64,000 bases of DNA from Alteromonas profundi (GTDB lineage Bacteria > Pseudomonadota > Gammaproteobacteria > Enterobacterales > Alteromonadaceae). A model generated the notes under the pieces. The model was not told the origin of the DNA and ran no database searches. It worked only from the letters and a program-made list of their open reading frames with translations. This document shows, piece by piece, positions 19,171-28,641 of this stretch (position 1 is the first letter of the stretch; every line of letters starts with the position of its first letter). Made by a program: the position numbers and the translations under genes. Location of the stretch: assembly GCF_010500865.1 (NCBI RefSeq), contig NZ_JAAAWN010000001.1:186001-250000 (forward strand), written 5' to 3'.

Positions 19171-19206
19171 TCAACCGACTAAGTATTGAACAACTAAGTC
19201 GGTTGA
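19171..19206. terminator. Hairpin after the capsule-export operon
   Basis: TCAACCGACT (19171-19180) and AGTCGGTTGA (19197-19206), 16-nt loop, 32 bp past the stop of the last capsule gene. The T-run on the minus strand is weak (GCATTTTAG), so termination may be inefficient or Rho-assisted. Confidence 0.5.
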
Positions 19207-19237
19207 CCTGTACAGAGGGTACGGGTGGGGCTGCTAT

Positions 19238-20356
19238 TTAAAGCTCGCGAATGGTGGCGACAATAATACGAATAATGCCGTACGCCAGTAGTAAAATTAC
19301 ACCAAACAGTACTAGGTTATAAATAACTTTCGGATAGGCATTATCGTCTGGCAGGGTAGGCGACTCTACCGTTACAAGGTGCTGAAGCTTTTGATAGGCT
19401 TCCACACGGGCGTTCTCCAAGGTAATAAGCGATGACGAGTATGCTTGGATAGCCAACTGTAACTGAACCTGTAGATTACTGTACTGAGCCATTAGCTCGC
19501 TTACCGATAACTCTTCGCCTTCTCCTTCGGCAGTGTTAATGCGTGATTTTTGCTTTTCCACTTCTTTTTGTAGTGCTGATATTTCGCGACGGATATTAAT
19601 AATCTCTGGTGCCATGTTCGACATCATCGTAGACATGGTGCTCAATTCGGCTTTCTTTTGCGCCAAGGTTGCTTCTAACGAGAATGCAATTTGTTGAAAC
19701 GCAGCGCCCTCAGCGGTAGGGTCTAACACATTGTATTTAGCTTGAAAGCCCAAAATTTCTGATTTGGCCTGTTGCAACTTTTGTTCAACAATTTCATGCT
19801 CGCCTTTAGCGAAGGTAAGCTTCGACTTTGCTAAATCATTATTTATATTGTTAATAAACTCTTCAGCTTTGCGCACAATCGCTTGGTTGATAGTAAGCGC
19901 ATACTCTGGGTTAAACGCACGGGTGCGTAGCGAGATAACAGATGACGCTGAGTCGACACTCACTTCTACATGGTCACGATAGAAATTGAAAAAGTCTTCT
20001 TGTTTATGGTTTTCCGGTAAACCGCTAAACATATCCGCAGTATCAGAGGAATAATGTTCCCGTAATCCAATTGTCTCATCTAAATACTTAATCATATCGG
20101 CCGACTGGATATAGGCTTCCACAAGTTGACTTTCGTTACTGAAGCTGCCCCCACCTACGCCTGCCGACGCTAATAGTGATGAGGGGTCAAAACTACTTCC
20201 GCCGTCGGTGGATTTAACAATAAGCTGGCTGTGGCTCTCGTATTGCGGCGCCGCCCATACAATGAGATAAAATGCATAAAGTACCCAGGGAAGAATAAGC
20301 AACAAAGTCTTATTTTTCTTTAGAAGGGCATTGAGTTGTGTAAGTGATTTTTCCAC
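19238..20356 (-). CDS. Capsule export inner-membrane protein (KpsE/CtrB/BexC family)
   Basis: A 372-residue polysaccharide co-polymerase-like protein that bridges the ABC exporter to the outer-membrane channel. A membrane helix near the N-terminus (LLLILPWVLYAFYLIVWA) and one at the C-terminus (VIYNLVLFGVILLLAYGIIRIIV) flank a periplasmic domain. The N-terminal part of that domain contains YESHSQLIVKSTDGG, and the later part is a long coiled coil (~residues 180-320). Last gene of the operon lipoprotein-kpsD-kpsM-kpsT-kpsE, 10 bp after kpsT. Confidence 0.88.
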   Translation of the reverse strand: MEKSLTQLNALLKKNKTLLLILPWVLYAFYLIVWAAPQYESHSQLIVKSTDGGSSFDPSSLLASAGVGGGSFSNESQLVEAYIQSADMIKYLDETIGLREHYSSDTADMFSGLPENHKQEDFFNFYRDHVEVSVDSASSVISLRTRAFNPEYALTINQAIVRKAEEFINNINNDLAKSKLTFAKGEHEIVEQKLQQAKSEILGFQAKYNVLDPTAEGAAFQQIAFSLEATLAQKKAELSTMSTMMSNMAPEIINIRREISALQKEVEKQKSRINTAEGEGEELSVSELMAQYSNLQVQLQLAIQAYSSSLITLENARVEAYQKLQHLVTVESPTLPDDNAYPKVIYNLVLFGVILLLAYGIIRIIVATIREL

Positions 20357-20366
20357 TGTAATAAAC

Positions 20367-21041
20367 CTATTTTAACGATTTCTTGTTTGCTGCATCCTGC
20401 GTATAAACATCGATGCCTTCTTCGAGATCTTGGTAGTAAGATAACTTGCCATCATCAATAATGACCGCAGAGGTGCAAAATTCTCGTATTTGATCGAGCT
20501 CGTGGCTAACCATAATAACGCCCGCCTCTTCACTCTTTTCTTTCAGCGATAAACGTGCTTTTTTCCTAAATAAAGGGTCGCCCACAGACGTCGCTTCATC
20601 GATAAGGTAAATATCAAAATCAATATTCATACAACAGGCGAAGACAAGCTTCGCCCGCATACCTGAGGAGTAGGTGCGCACCGGAAGATCGAAACGTTTA
20701 CCCAGTTCGGCAAACGCTTGCACTTTTTCTTCGTATTCAGGCAGTGAGCGAACATTGTTAATACGTCCCACGAATCGCGTATTTTCACGGCCAGTCATCT
20801 GGGGGTGTACACCAGTTTGTAGCGCCACCGGCCATGACATGGCTTTATTCGTTAAAATGCGGCCCCTATCTGGGTATTCACTTTTAGCAAGCATACGAAA
20901 AAGGGTCGATTTACCTGCACCGTTTTTACCTAAAATTGCCACGTTATTTTCGGTAGGAAAATTAAAGTTCAGGTTTCTAAAAATGTACTGAGGGCCCATT
21001 TTACTGGGGTAGCTCTTGGTTAGGTTTTCAATTTTAATCAT
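20367..21041 (-). CDS. kpsT: Capsular polysaccharide export ATPase KpsT
   Basis: ATP-binding subunit of the ABC-2 capsule exporter. It contains Walker A GKNGAGKST, the GREN loop TGRENTRFVGRI, signature YSSGMRAKLVFACCMN and Walker B FDIYLIDEATSVGD, all KpsT/CtrD-like. The start chosen is ATG 21041 (MIKIENLTKSYPSK), which overlaps the kpsM stop by ATGA. A longer in-frame start at 21062 would add seven residues and a bigger overlap. It works with KpsM to flip the finished chain across the inner membrane. Confidence 0.92.
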   Translation of the reverse strand: MIKIENLTKSYPSKMGPQYIFRNLNFNFPTENNVAILGKNGAGKSTLFRMLAKSEYPDRGRILTNKAMSWPVALQTGVHPQMTGRENTRFVGRINNVRSLPEYEEKVQAFAELGKRFDLPVRTYSSGMRAKLVFACCMNIDFDIYLIDEATSVGDPLFRKKARLSLKEKSEEAGVIMVSHELDQIREFCTSAVIIDDGKLSYYQDLEEGIDVYTQDAANKKSLK

Positions 21042-21817
21042 CGAGATAGTACCCGCTTCCACGTAATGTGATACATCGCAAGGCTTAAAAATACGAAGAC
21101 AACGGTAACTTCAATAATAAAAGAAAGCGAAACGCCTTTATGGCCGTAAGATTCAAAACAGGCATAACGGGCTAACTCATTAAAATGAACCAACGGATTC
21201 CAGGTTAAGTAAGGCCAGAACTTTTCAGGTAAATCTTGCAAGCTAAAAAATACACAAGAGATGAACATGAGTGGCCGGGTTAACATGGATTTTATCTTAT
21301 CTACTTCGGGCACGAAGGCGGCCGCTATACCAAATATAAGGCCGATAGAAATTGAAAATGCCCACAGCATTAAAAACAAGAAGATTAATAATAAAGGGTC
21401 ATGTATGGCAAAATCTTCACCCATTAAATAAAGGGCGACGGCAATAAGCCCTACCACGACAACCTTAATAAAAAATTCTAAAAAGCCCGCTGTTAATACA
21501 GCCGACAAGGGCTGAACTTGCCTAAACGCATACAGAGGCTTGTTACGTCGAATGGATGTCGACACCGATTGTAGGCATGTAGTAAGCGACTGTAGCCCCA
21601 TTAAACCTATCATCATAAAGATAAAAAGGGGGACGGAGTGCACATCGCCAGGACTAAGAAGGCTTCTAAAAAACGAAAGGGCGAGGATAAATACAAAAGG
21701 CTCTAAAAATGCCCAACCCAAGCCAAATTTATCATTAAACTTACTTTGTAACTCTCGCAGGAAGAGCGCGAAAATCACGCCCCTCCATGCATAAAGTTGG
21801 TCTTTAAACGTTACCAT
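21038..21817 (-). CDS. kpsM: Capsular polysaccharide export permease KpsM
   Basis: A 259-residue ABC-2 permease with about six membrane helices, pairing with KpsT. Family features are the amphipathic N-terminus RGVIFALFLRELQSKFNDKFGLGWAFLEPF and the terminal helices around FISCVFFSLQDLPEKFWPYLTWNPLVHFNELARYACFE. It starts 2 bp after the kpsD stop region and overlaps kpsT by 4 bp. It belongs to the ABC-dependent (group 2/3-like) capsule pathway. Confidence 0.92.
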   Translation of the reverse strand: MVTFKDQLYAWRGVIFALFLRELQSKFNDKFGLGWAFLEPFVFILALSFFRSLLSPGDVHSVPLFIFMMIGLMGLQSLTTCLQSVSTSIRRNKPLYAFRQVQPLSAVLTAGFLEFFIKVVVVGLIAVALYLMGEDFAIHDPLLLIFLFLMLWAFSISIGLIFGIAAAFVPEVDKIKSMLTRPLMFISCVFFSLQDLPEKFWPYLTWNPLVHFNELARYACFESYGHKGVSLSFIIEVTVVFVFLSLAMYHITWKRVLSR

Positions 21818-21819
21818 GC

Positions 21820-23643
21820 TTAGTTTGTCGCCACATTCGCAGCTACTGCAATTTGATAAACAATTTGCGTGATATCTTTCACTGCCTGAAGCAGCTTAGT
21901 ATCGATAGCTGGTAAGACAATAATCTGATCCCCTGGTGCTAAGTGGGGGTTATTGTCACTAAATAGCAATGAGCCCTCGTTGAGCTGCGTAAAGGCCACG
22001 TTACCATTTTTACGAATGACAAGAATTCTTTCATCCTCAGCACGTTCTGTGAACCCGCCAGCCCACGCAATATAGTCTTCCGTGGTAGCATCAGGGTTAA
22101 ATACCACCGACTGGGGAAGCATAACTTCGCCACCAATATGGATAAGATCGGTAACTTCAGGAATAACAATGGTGTCGTTGGGTTCCAGAAGGATATTTGC
22201 AATGTCGCCATTTTCAGACACTACAACCCGCCCTTGAGGCTCGACCTGGCGTGCGCGAGTAATGAAATCAGCAACTAGCTGAGCTTCCTGAGCACGAATA
22301 GCCCCTTCTCCGGTAGAGCTTATTGGTGCGGTATACATGCTACGTTCAAGTCGCTGTAACCCTTGCTCAATAATTTCTTTTTGTTTCTCTGCTACAGACT
22401 CTCTCAATAGAAAGATATTCTGAGTATCTGATAAGGTGGTGTCGGCCTCAATGTGATCAAGAATATCGAGAAGGCGTGTGCCCTTATCTACCATAAGCTG
22501 AGATGCCCCAGCGAAAGCGCCAGCCACGTTAATTCGGTATATTTGCGGTTCGTTGTCTGCAACATACTCAACTGCATCGCCAGGTTGAAGTGGCAGAGCT
22601 TCAAATTCCTCAATAGTAAGATAGCGCGCGAACTGCTTGCCCTCTCTCACGCCAGCAACAGAAGCATGAGACGCAAACTCGCCTGGTCGTGCGAAATAGT
22701 TAACCACGCCACCATTGAGCTCTTCTTGCGAAAACTCAAAGGTAAAGCTATTTCGAGCACCTGTGCCCACCACGATAGTATTGCCAATAGGGCGCACTAA
22801 AATGGTGTCGCCGTCCTTAAACGAAACACCAGGAAGCTTACCGTCGCGGAAGAAAGCGTATAAGTCTGCGGTTGCAATGATATTACCGTTTCTTATTACA
22901 TCAATTTGACGGAAACTACCCCGTCTGAAATCTACGCCGCCGGCACGTTTTAGATAATAAAGCACACTGTCTGATGCGAGCCCTGCATACTGCCCTGGGC
23001 GTAACACGGGCCCAGAAACGTAAATAGATACGGGGGTAGAAGTAAGCAAGTTAACGTATACGTTCACATCATTGGTATAAACTTGGCGAATTTTCTGCGT
23101 GACAGTTTGATTAACACTACCTGCAGGCGTATTGGCAATTTGAATAGGGCCGATATTAGGGATGAAAATATTGCCCTGATTGTCAACCGTTACCACGCTT
23201 GAGTAATTAACTGCACCCCAGATCCAAATTGAAATTTTATCGCCAGGCGCAATGGAATAGTTGTCATTAAGCCCACTAGAGCGTTCTGATTCAAAACCGC
23301 CGATGAACAAATTTGCTGCAAACGGTGGATTTTCCATAGCTTGTTGAGTAGGGAAAACCGTACTAATGGTGGGTTCACCAGGTAGAGTAACACCATTTCG
23401 CGGCTGCGTTGCGTATTGCCCTACTGAACTGCTTGTATTTGACCCCCCTGGAAGCGTGCGCTGAGACTGGATAGACAACGGGGTTACATTATTTGTCGCG
23501 CCCGCGCTGCTACCATTAGATTGGGATGCTTGTTGGCGAAGTTGCTCTAGTTGCTCAACACTTTGTGCACCAACATGAAAAGAAGTGGTACAAAAAAGCA
23601 ACACTGTTAAACCCGCCAGCATACGTTGCATATTGAATTTCAT
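21820..23643 (-). CDS. kpsD: Polysaccharide export outer-membrane protein (KpsD-like, Poly_export/SLBB)
   Basis: Periplasmic/outer-membrane export channel component, 607 residues from the preferred start. The signal peptide is MLAGLTVLLFCTTSFHVGAQS. A Gln/Ser-rich linker is followed by the Poly_export domain (NYSIAPGDKISIWIWGAVNYSSVVTVDNQGNIFIP) and SLBB-type repeats (YVSGPVLRPGQYAGL, IHIGGEVMLPQSVVFN). The start chosen is ATG 23643 (MKFNMQRM) with AAGG upstream. A longer frame to 23706 would overlap the preceding lipoprotein gene. It is longer than E. coli KpsD (~560). Confidence 0.9.
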   Translation of the reverse strand: MKFNMQRMLAGLTVLLFCTTSFHVGAQSVEQLEQLRQQASQSNGSSAGATNNVTPLSIQSQRTLPGGSNTSSSVGQYATQPRNGVTLPGEPTISTVFPTQQAMENPPFAANLFIGGFESERSSGLNDNYSIAPGDKISIWIWGAVNYSSVVTVDNQGNIFIPNIGPIQIANTPAGSVNQTVTQKIRQVYTNDVNVYVNLLTSTPVSIYVSGPVLRPGQYAGLASDSVLYYLKRAGGVDFRRGSFRQIDVIRNGNIIATADLYAFFRDGKLPGVSFKDGDTILVRPIGNTIVVGTGARNSFTFEFSQEELNGGVVNYFARPGEFASHASVAGVREGKQFARYLTIEEFEALPLQPGDAVEYVADNEPQIYRINVAGAFAGASQLMVDKGTRLLDILDHIEADTTLSDTQNIFLLRESVAEKQKEIIEQGLQRLERSMYTAPISSTGEGAIRAQEAQLVADFITRARQVEPQGRVVVSENGDIANILLEPNDTIVIPEVTDLIHIGGEVMLPQSVVFNPDATTEDYIAWAGGFTERAEDERILVIRKNGNVAFTQLNEGSLLFSDNNPHLAPGDQIIVLPAIDTKLLQAVKDITQIVYQIAVAANVATN

Positions 23644-23656
23644 AACGCTATTTACC

Positions 23657-24046
23657 TTATTCTTTTGTAGATGCCACAAGTGGGGTAATAACGGACCACT
23701 GTCCATTGCGATTACATGCGGTTAATCGGCTTTGCGCATTAGTGGGGCGAGTATTGTCTTTGGCGAGCGAAAAGCGAATGCATTCATGACCTCGGGCCGA
23801 TACATAGCGCTTATCAGAGTAATAGCGACTTCCAGCATAATTTATTGAGATCGGGGTATGCGCATTGGACGATGAAGCTAATTGTGGAATATTTATTGCT
23901 ACATCTTGCTCTGCAGACAGTGAGTATGCGAGCGAAGCATGTACCAAGGGAATATCTGCTTCTGTAGGCTGAGGTGCAGACGCACAACCTCCAAGTAGTG
24001 TGGTAATACCCAAAAGTAGGTAGGAACCTCGAAAGATGTTTAACAT
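23657..24046 (-). CDS. Small lipoprotein heading the capsule-export operon
   Basis: A 129-residue predicted lipoprotein: signal MLNIFRGSYLLLGITTLLGGC with the lipobox LLGGC. The mature part has a Cys-containing domain with YYSDKRYVSARGHECIRF and a second Cys in RLTACNRNGQW, which could form a disulphide. The gene lies 13 bp before kpsD and is presumably first in the operon. I recognise the pattern from small proteins accompanying exopolysaccharide export genes, but no function is established. Pairing with the outer-membrane export channel is an inference from context. Confidence 0.75.
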   Translation of the reverse strand: MLNIFRGSYLLLGITTLLGGCASAPQPTEADIPLVHASLAYSLSAEQDVAINIPQLASSSNAHTPISINYAGSRYYSDKRYVSARGHECIRFSLAKDNTRPTNAQSRLTACNRNGQWSVITPLVASTKE

Positions 24047-24382
24047 TTACTGTCATATCCATATAGCAATTTGGCGTTAGGATACCATAAGAATTGGAAA
24101 AATCATGGCTTCGTGAACACCTAAGGTAGGATTTAGCCATATTGGGGATTTTTGAAAGTGCAACGAAAGTTTTTTACAGCCAAAGGTGGTCAGTGACTAC
24201 AATGTTTATTATCATAGTGAGGGGTTTCCGTACTCGCTATCACAATAGTCACAGCCCTGCTGCAAGATGAAACAGAAAGGAATAGCTTTAAAAATGGACG
24301 CCAATTCGGTTCAATTTATACCAAACGGGAAAGCACCTACTAATATGTTATTTGCCATAGGTAGTATGAGGTTTCGCTTTAC
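24047..24382. other. Divergent control region between capsule export and wecA
   Basis: 336 bp without a credible gene. It must hold the promoters of the leftward capsule operon and of rightward wecA. I see no clear RfaH/ops (GGCGGTAG) element. GAGG at about 24371 serves as the wecA ribosome site. Confidence 0.4.
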
Positions 24383-25450
24383 ATGTTAGCTTATTTGCAG
24401 TTTGTACCCCTTTGTACTGCCTTTTTCGTAGCCCTAATTTTATTAGTGGTTATGACCCCTCTTGCCCATCAATTTGGTTTGGTCGATCAGCCTAGTGCGC
24501 GTAAACGTCATGCGGGTATTGTTCCTTTGACAGGCGGTGTAGCAATTTTTATGGGTGTACTAGTGGCAAGCGTTGCAACCGACGTGTGGATGAAAAACAA
24601 CCCCCTATTCTTTACTGCCTCAGCCTTTATCGTGCTTCTTGGTATGCTTGATGACAGGTTTGATCTTAGCGCTAAAGGGCGCCTCATGTGCCAATTTGGC
24701 GTGGCGTCTATTATGGCGTGGAGCGCACAGAACTATATTACTTCACTGGGCAATATTACGGGTTTCGGCACGGTGGAATTAGGCATCAGTGGTTATTTCT
24801 TTACTATTGTTTGTGTGGTGGGCGTTATTAATGCGTTTAACATGATAGACGGTATAGATGGTTTAGCAGGCGGCATGAGCTTGGTTATTCTGTTAACCAT
24901 GGTTGGCTTTTTAGTGGCTACAGGTAACGGGGCTGCAATTATGGAACCCTTGATTATTGTGGCGGCTATAGTGCCTTTTCTTGCGTTTAATTTAAGCTGG
25001 AAAGGGTTTAAGGGGAACAAGATATTCATGGGGGATGCGGGCAGTATGTTCGTAGGGCTTACCATAGTGTGGTTATTGGTTGATCACACGCAGGGTGACT
25101 CTGCCGCTTTTCGTCCTATTACGGCGGTGTGGTTGACTGGGCTTCCCTTGATGGATATGGCTGCAATTATGTATCGCCGCGCACGTAAGGGGCAATCAAT
25201 GCTTCGCCCCGACAGAAAGCATTTGCACAATATTTTTATGCGCGCTGGGCTATCAAGCCGTCAGTCGCTTATTGCTATTTTGTGTATGGGTGCCTGTTAT
25301 TGTCTTATTGGTATCTTAGGTGAAGTATATCAGGTACCAGAATCAGTAATGTTTTGGGGCTTCTTGGTTTTATTGGTCGTGTATAGTATTGTTATCCAAA
25401 ATATTTGGAGCGTGCTACGGGTAGTAAAACGGACGTTTAGCCATCAATAG
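24383..25450 (+). CDS. wecA: Undecaprenyl-phosphate GlcNAc-1-phosphate transferase (WecA type)
   Basis: A 355-residue polyprenyl-phosphate sugar-1-phosphate transferase with about 11 membrane helices. It initiates lipid-linked glycan synthesis by transferring GlcNAc-1-P from UDP-GlcNAc. Visible motifs are DQPSARKRHAGIVPLTGG, the Asp pair VLLGMLDDRFDLSAKGR, NAFNMIDGIDGLAGG, FMGDAGSMFVG and the cytoplasmic His motif RPDRKHLHNIFMRAG. It has GAGG 9 nt before ATG. It is followed by two glycosyltransferases. The sugar specificity (GlcNAc versus another HexNAc) is inferred from the WecA resemblance. Confidence 0.9.
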   Translation: MLAYLQFVPLCTAFFVALILLVVMTPLAHQFGLVDQPSARKRHAGIVPLTGGVAIFMGVLVASVATDVWMKNNPLFFTASAFIVLLGMLDDRFDLSAKGRLMCQFGVASIMAWSAQNYITSLGNITGFGTVELGISGYFFTIVCVVGVINAFNMIDGIDGLAGGMSLVILLTMVGFLVATGNGAAIMEPLIIVAAIVPFLAFNLSWKGFKGNKIFMGDAGSMFVGLTIVWLLVDHTQGDSAAFRPITAVWLTGLPLMDMAAIMYRRARKGQSMLRPDRKHLHNIFMRAGLSSRQSLIAILCMGACYCLIGILGEVYQVPESVMFWGFLVLLVVYSIVIQNIWSVLRVVKRTFSHQ

Positions 25451-25585
25451 AGGTTAATCGACTGGTATTGCGTATCGGCAAGCGCACGTTAATTTGAACC
25501 CTCTACCACTACCCAGTGCAATGGCCTGCGATTGTGAAACCTAGTGGTTGTTATATTTAGCCTTATTCATTCTCGGTAGCGACTT

Positions 25586-26473
25586 TTGCATAAACACTTC
25601 TCTGTGCTCCACAATAAACTCACGCGTACTCATGTAGAGACCTTGGTAGCTATGGCGGTTTACCATGGTGATAATGAACTGTGGGCGATACAAGCCATTG
25701 ACAGCATACTCAACCAAAGTTACCAAAATATTGCGTTCATCGTAATTATTGATGGTGAAATTAGTGATTCCATGAAGCGGTCGTTGACACAGAAGGCAAG
25801 CCAGGATCAGCGTATGATTTTAGCCCAAAATACGTGTAATGTGGGCTTGGCTGAAAGTATGAACCGAGCGGTTGAGTGGGGGAAGCGGTTCAACCCTCGT
25901 TATTTTGCGCGTATGGATGCAGATGATATCTCGGTAGAAAATAGATTAGCGCGCCAAATAGGGTATTTGAACAAGCACGCATACATTGCTGTACTCGGCT
26001 CTGCGCTTACTGAAATAAATGAGCATGGTGAAAAAGTCGGCGCTAGAGTGATGCCATCATCCCATAAGCAAATTGTAAGTATACTCCCCCGGCGCTGTTC
26101 TATGAATCATCCAACCGTGGTCATACGGTTTTCGGTGTTCGAGCAAGGCTTCCGCTATAATAGTAGCCTAATGAATACGCAAGACTACTTTTTCTGGATA
26201 ACCTTGGCCTCAAAAGGGTTTGTATTTAGAAATTTAAAAGATAGGCTACTGATGTTCAGACGAGTAAATAATTTTTATAAACGTCGGGGCCTTTCTAAGT
26301 CGTTAAACGAGTTTAAAGCACGCATGCAGGCTATGATAAAACTAAAGCAGTTTACACTTTACAATATAACCTATGCCTTTAGTGTTTTGGCGCTGAGACT
26401 TATGCCAGGTAAAGTAGTACGATTAGCTTATAAACTAGACAGGCATTTGCTTGAGAGGTTTGGAAAGCATTGA
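25586..26473 (+). CDS. Glycosyltransferase family 2
   Basis: A 295-residue GT-A fold glycosyltransferase. It shows VAMAVYHGDNELWAIQAIDSILNQSYQNIAFIVIIDG, the NVGLAESMNRAVEWG segment and a DxD-like site ARMDADDIS. HPTVVIRFSVF and TQDYFFWITLASKG follow in the acceptor half, and the C-terminal 60 residues are basic and hydrophobic. Proteins with this pattern often add hexoses to O-antigen or capsule. The start is uncertain: TTG 25586 gives the listed length, no good ribosome site is visible, and a GTG slightly downstream is possible. It overlaps the next transferase by TTGA. Confidence 0.82.
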   Translation: MHKHFSVLHNKLTRTHVETLVAMAVYHGDNELWAIQAIDSILNQSYQNIAFIVIIDGEISDSMKRSLTQKASQDQRMILAQNTCNVGLAESMNRAVEWGKRFNPRYFARMDADDISVENRLARQIGYLNKHAYIAVLGSALTEINEHGEKVGARVMPSSHKQIVSILPRRCSMNHPTVVIRFSVFEQGFRYNSSLMNTQDYFFWITLASKGFVFRNLKDRLLMFRRVNNFYKRRGLSKSLNEFKARMQAMIKLKQFTLYNITYAFSVLALRLMPGKVVRLAYKLDRHLLERFGKH

Positions 26474-27330
26474 TTTGCAGTTTAATTATTGTTCTGTACA
26501 ACCCTGATCCCCCCCACGTGCAACAGCTCATAGATGGGTTTTCAGCTATTTCCTGGCCTGTGGTGTTAGTGGATAATTCGCCAGAATCTCACCACTTTAC
26601 ATTACCGAGTAACGCCGAATACCTTCACTTTCCTCAAAATAAAGGAATAGCGGCAGCGCAAAATGCTGGGCTTGAACGTGCGTTTACCTTAGCGAAATAT
26701 GCTGTTTTGCTGGATCAGGACAGTCACCTTTCTGCTTCTATGGCGCAAACCTTATTAAGCGAATTTATGGCCCTTGAGAAAACCCATAGTATTGCTGCTA
26801 TTGGCCCTTCTATTCATTGCGAATTTTCTCAAAAGCGCGTGAAGGCTAAAGTACATAAAGGGGTACAACTCAATTCAAAAGTGGTGGAAGCAAAACAAAT
26901 TATCGCCTCAGGTATGCTGCTTTCAAAAGCCAGTTACCTTGCCGTAGGAAAGAAAGAAGAAGGGCTATTTATTGATGGCGTAGACCACGAGTGGTGCTGG
27001 CGCGCTCAGCAACAAGGCTTTGTTGTATTTCAATCGCTGTCAGTTTGCATGCCGCATCGGCAAGGCGATGACAGGGTGAAGATTTTAGGGCTTACGTTTA
27101 AGAAAGGCGCCCCTATTAGGCTGTATTATCAAATGAGGAACATACTTGTATTGGCGCGCAGAGACTATGTTCCACTGTATTGGAAATTTCGTCATCTAAC
27201 TGCAATCCCACTAAGATATCTTGTTAACCGGATATGCTTTGAAAACGGCAAACTGCGCGGCCGTTATATGCGAAAAGGCCTTAGGGACGGACGACATAAC
27301 AAACAAGGCCGCTGCCCAATTGATCCATAA
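26470..27330 (+). CDS. Glycosyltransferase family 2, rhamnosyltransferase-like
   Basis: A 286-residue GT2 protein starting at TTG 26470 (M-ICSLIIVLYNPDPPHV), overlapping the previous stop as TTGA. Family features are VVLVDNSPES, NKGIAAAQNAGLERA, the nucleotide-sugar DxD motif LLDQDSHLS and the acceptor-site segment FIDGVDHEWCWRAQQQGF. This last WCWRA form is common in dTDP-rhamnosyl- and galactofuranosyl-transferases. The C-terminal part contains RLYYQMRNILVLARRDYVP. Donor and acceptor are not determined. Confidence 0.82.
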   Translation: MICSLIIVLYNPDPPHVQQLIDGFSAISWPVVLVDNSPESHHFTLPSNAEYLHFPQNKGIAAAQNAGLERAFTLAKYAVLLDQDSHLSASMAQTLLSEFMALEKTHSIAAIGPSIHCEFSQKRVKAKVHKGVQLNSKVVEAKQIIASGMLLSKASYLAVGKKEEGLFIDGVDHEWCWRAQQQGFVVFQSLSVCMPHRQGDDRVKILGLTFKKGAPIRLYYQMRNILVLARRDYVPLYWKFRHLTAIPLRYLVNRICFENGKLRGRYMRKGLRDGRHNKQGRCPIDP

Positions 27331-27677
27331 TGGTGCTATTAGCCTTAAAAGTACTATATTTCAGTGCGGCTGCATTGTTTTGGTGCAAAATACCGGTTGC
27401 AGCCTTGTCTCCTTTTTGAGGCAGTGGTAATTTACGCGCTGCTGCATACCCTAAGGGTATGGTTTTATCCAAGTGTTGTGTAATTTGTACAGTAGCCAAC
27501 AGATTAATCTTGTTGTAATACAACGAAGTGAACATCAAGCGTTATTGAAATTGCGTTTAACTACGCCTAAACGCACTAAATTTAATTAAACGCATACAAT
27601 GGAATATGGATTGCATACTGCATTATTGCATTTAAATGCGATTGACTGAGCTTAATGAGTAAAAGGACACGAAAAAT
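27331..27677. other. Region upstream of galU, no gene supported
   Basis: About 350 bp. Only a short palindrome, CATACCC-TAA-GGGTATG (27445-27461), followed by GGTTTTAT stands out. It could be a weak terminator for the glycosyltransferase pair or a protein-binding site. An ORF on the minus strand spans it, but has no recognisable sequence and overlaps the glycosyltransferase end. The galU ribosome site AAGGA is near 27662. Confidence 0.4.
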
Positions 27678-28574
27678 ATGAGTCAGGTGAAGAAAGCCGT
27701 CATTCCTGTAGCCGGATTAGGGACCCGAATGTTACCCGCCACAAAAGCAATTCCAAAGGAAATGCTACCGGTGGTAGATAAGCCACTTATTCAATACGTT
27801 GTGAGCGAGTGTGTGGCAGCAGGTCTTAAGGAAATCATACTCGTAACCCATGCGAGTAAAAATAGTATTGAAAACCATTTTGATACGTCATTTGAGCTTG
27901 AAGCAACCCTTGAAAAGCGCGTAAAACGCCAATTGTTAGAAGAAGTACAATCGATTTGTCCTAAGGACGTAACGATTATGCATATTCGCCAAGGTGTAGC
28001 GAACGGATTAGGCCACGCTGTGTTATGTGCACGTCCTCTTATTGGTGATGCACCCTTTGCTGTTGTATTGCCTGATGTAATTATTGACGATGCGGCAAGC
28101 AACCCTAAAAAGGATAACTTAGCAGACATGGTCGCTAAGTTTAATACCAGCCGAGTCAGCCAAGTCATGGTTGAACAGGTGCCAGAAGAAGATGTAACCA
28201 AGTTTGGTATTGCAGATCTTGATGGTGCTGAAATTCAACAAGGTGAGTCAGCGAAAATTCATAAAATGGTAGAGAAACCTGCACTTGATGAAGCACCGTC
28301 TGACCTTGCTGTTGTGGGTCGTTACGTGCTGTCTGAAAAGGTGTGGGACTTACTTGAGTTTACGCCTCCTGGTGCCGGCGGCGAAGTTCAGTTAACCGAT
28401 GCTATCGATGCATTGATGAAAATTGAGCAAGTGGATGCCTACTACATGAAGGGCAAGAGTCACGATTGTGGTAGTAAATTAGGCTATATGAAAGCGAATG
28501 TGGAATATGCTTTACGCCACCCAACGCTGGGCAAAGAATTTAAAGAATACTTATCAAGTGTTGCAGTAAAATAA
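27678..28574 (+). CDS. galU: UTP-glucose-1-phosphate uridylyltransferase GalU
   Basis: A 298-residue enzyme making UDP-glucose from UTP and glucose-1-phosphate. It shows the nucleotide-binding start [82 protein letters not shown] and [13 protein letters not shown], all GalU hallmarks. It supplies UDP-glucose to GalE and to glycan synthesis. AAGGA precedes the ATG and a strong bidirectional hairpin follows. Confidence 0.97.
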   Translation: MSQVKKAVIPVAGLGTRMLPATKAIPKEMLPVVDKPLIQYVVSECVAAGLKEIILVTHASKNSIENHFDTSFELEATLEKRVKRQLLEEVQSICPKDVTIMHIRQGVANGLGHAVLCARPLIGDAPFAVVLPDVIIDDAASNPKKDNLADMVAKFNTSRVSQVMVEQVPEEDVTKFGIADLDGAEIQQGESAKIHKMVEKPALDEAPSDLAVVGRYVLSEKVWDLLEFTPPGAGGEVQLTDAIDALMKIEQVDAYYMKGKSHDCGSKLGYMKANVEYALRHPTLGKEFKEYLSSVAVK

Positions 28575-28577
28575 AAG

Positions 28578-28604
28578 AAAACGCGCCGTAAGGCGCGTTT
28601 TTTG
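28578..28604. terminator. Bidirectional terminator between galU and the comEA-like gene
   Basis: AAACGCGCC, GTAA loop, GGCGCGTTT, followed by T residues; the minus strand also carries TTTTCTTTTAT, so it can serve both convergent genes. Confidence 0.9.
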
Positions 28605-28641
28605 TTTGCAGACTCATAGCAATTAACCGACACTTTCAACG

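Noticed and set aside
27281..27538. 85-residue minus-strand ORF upstream of galU
   Set aside because: It overlaps the end of the glycosyltransferase gene, has no ribosome site or recognisable sequence, and runs through a palindrome; more likely chance.
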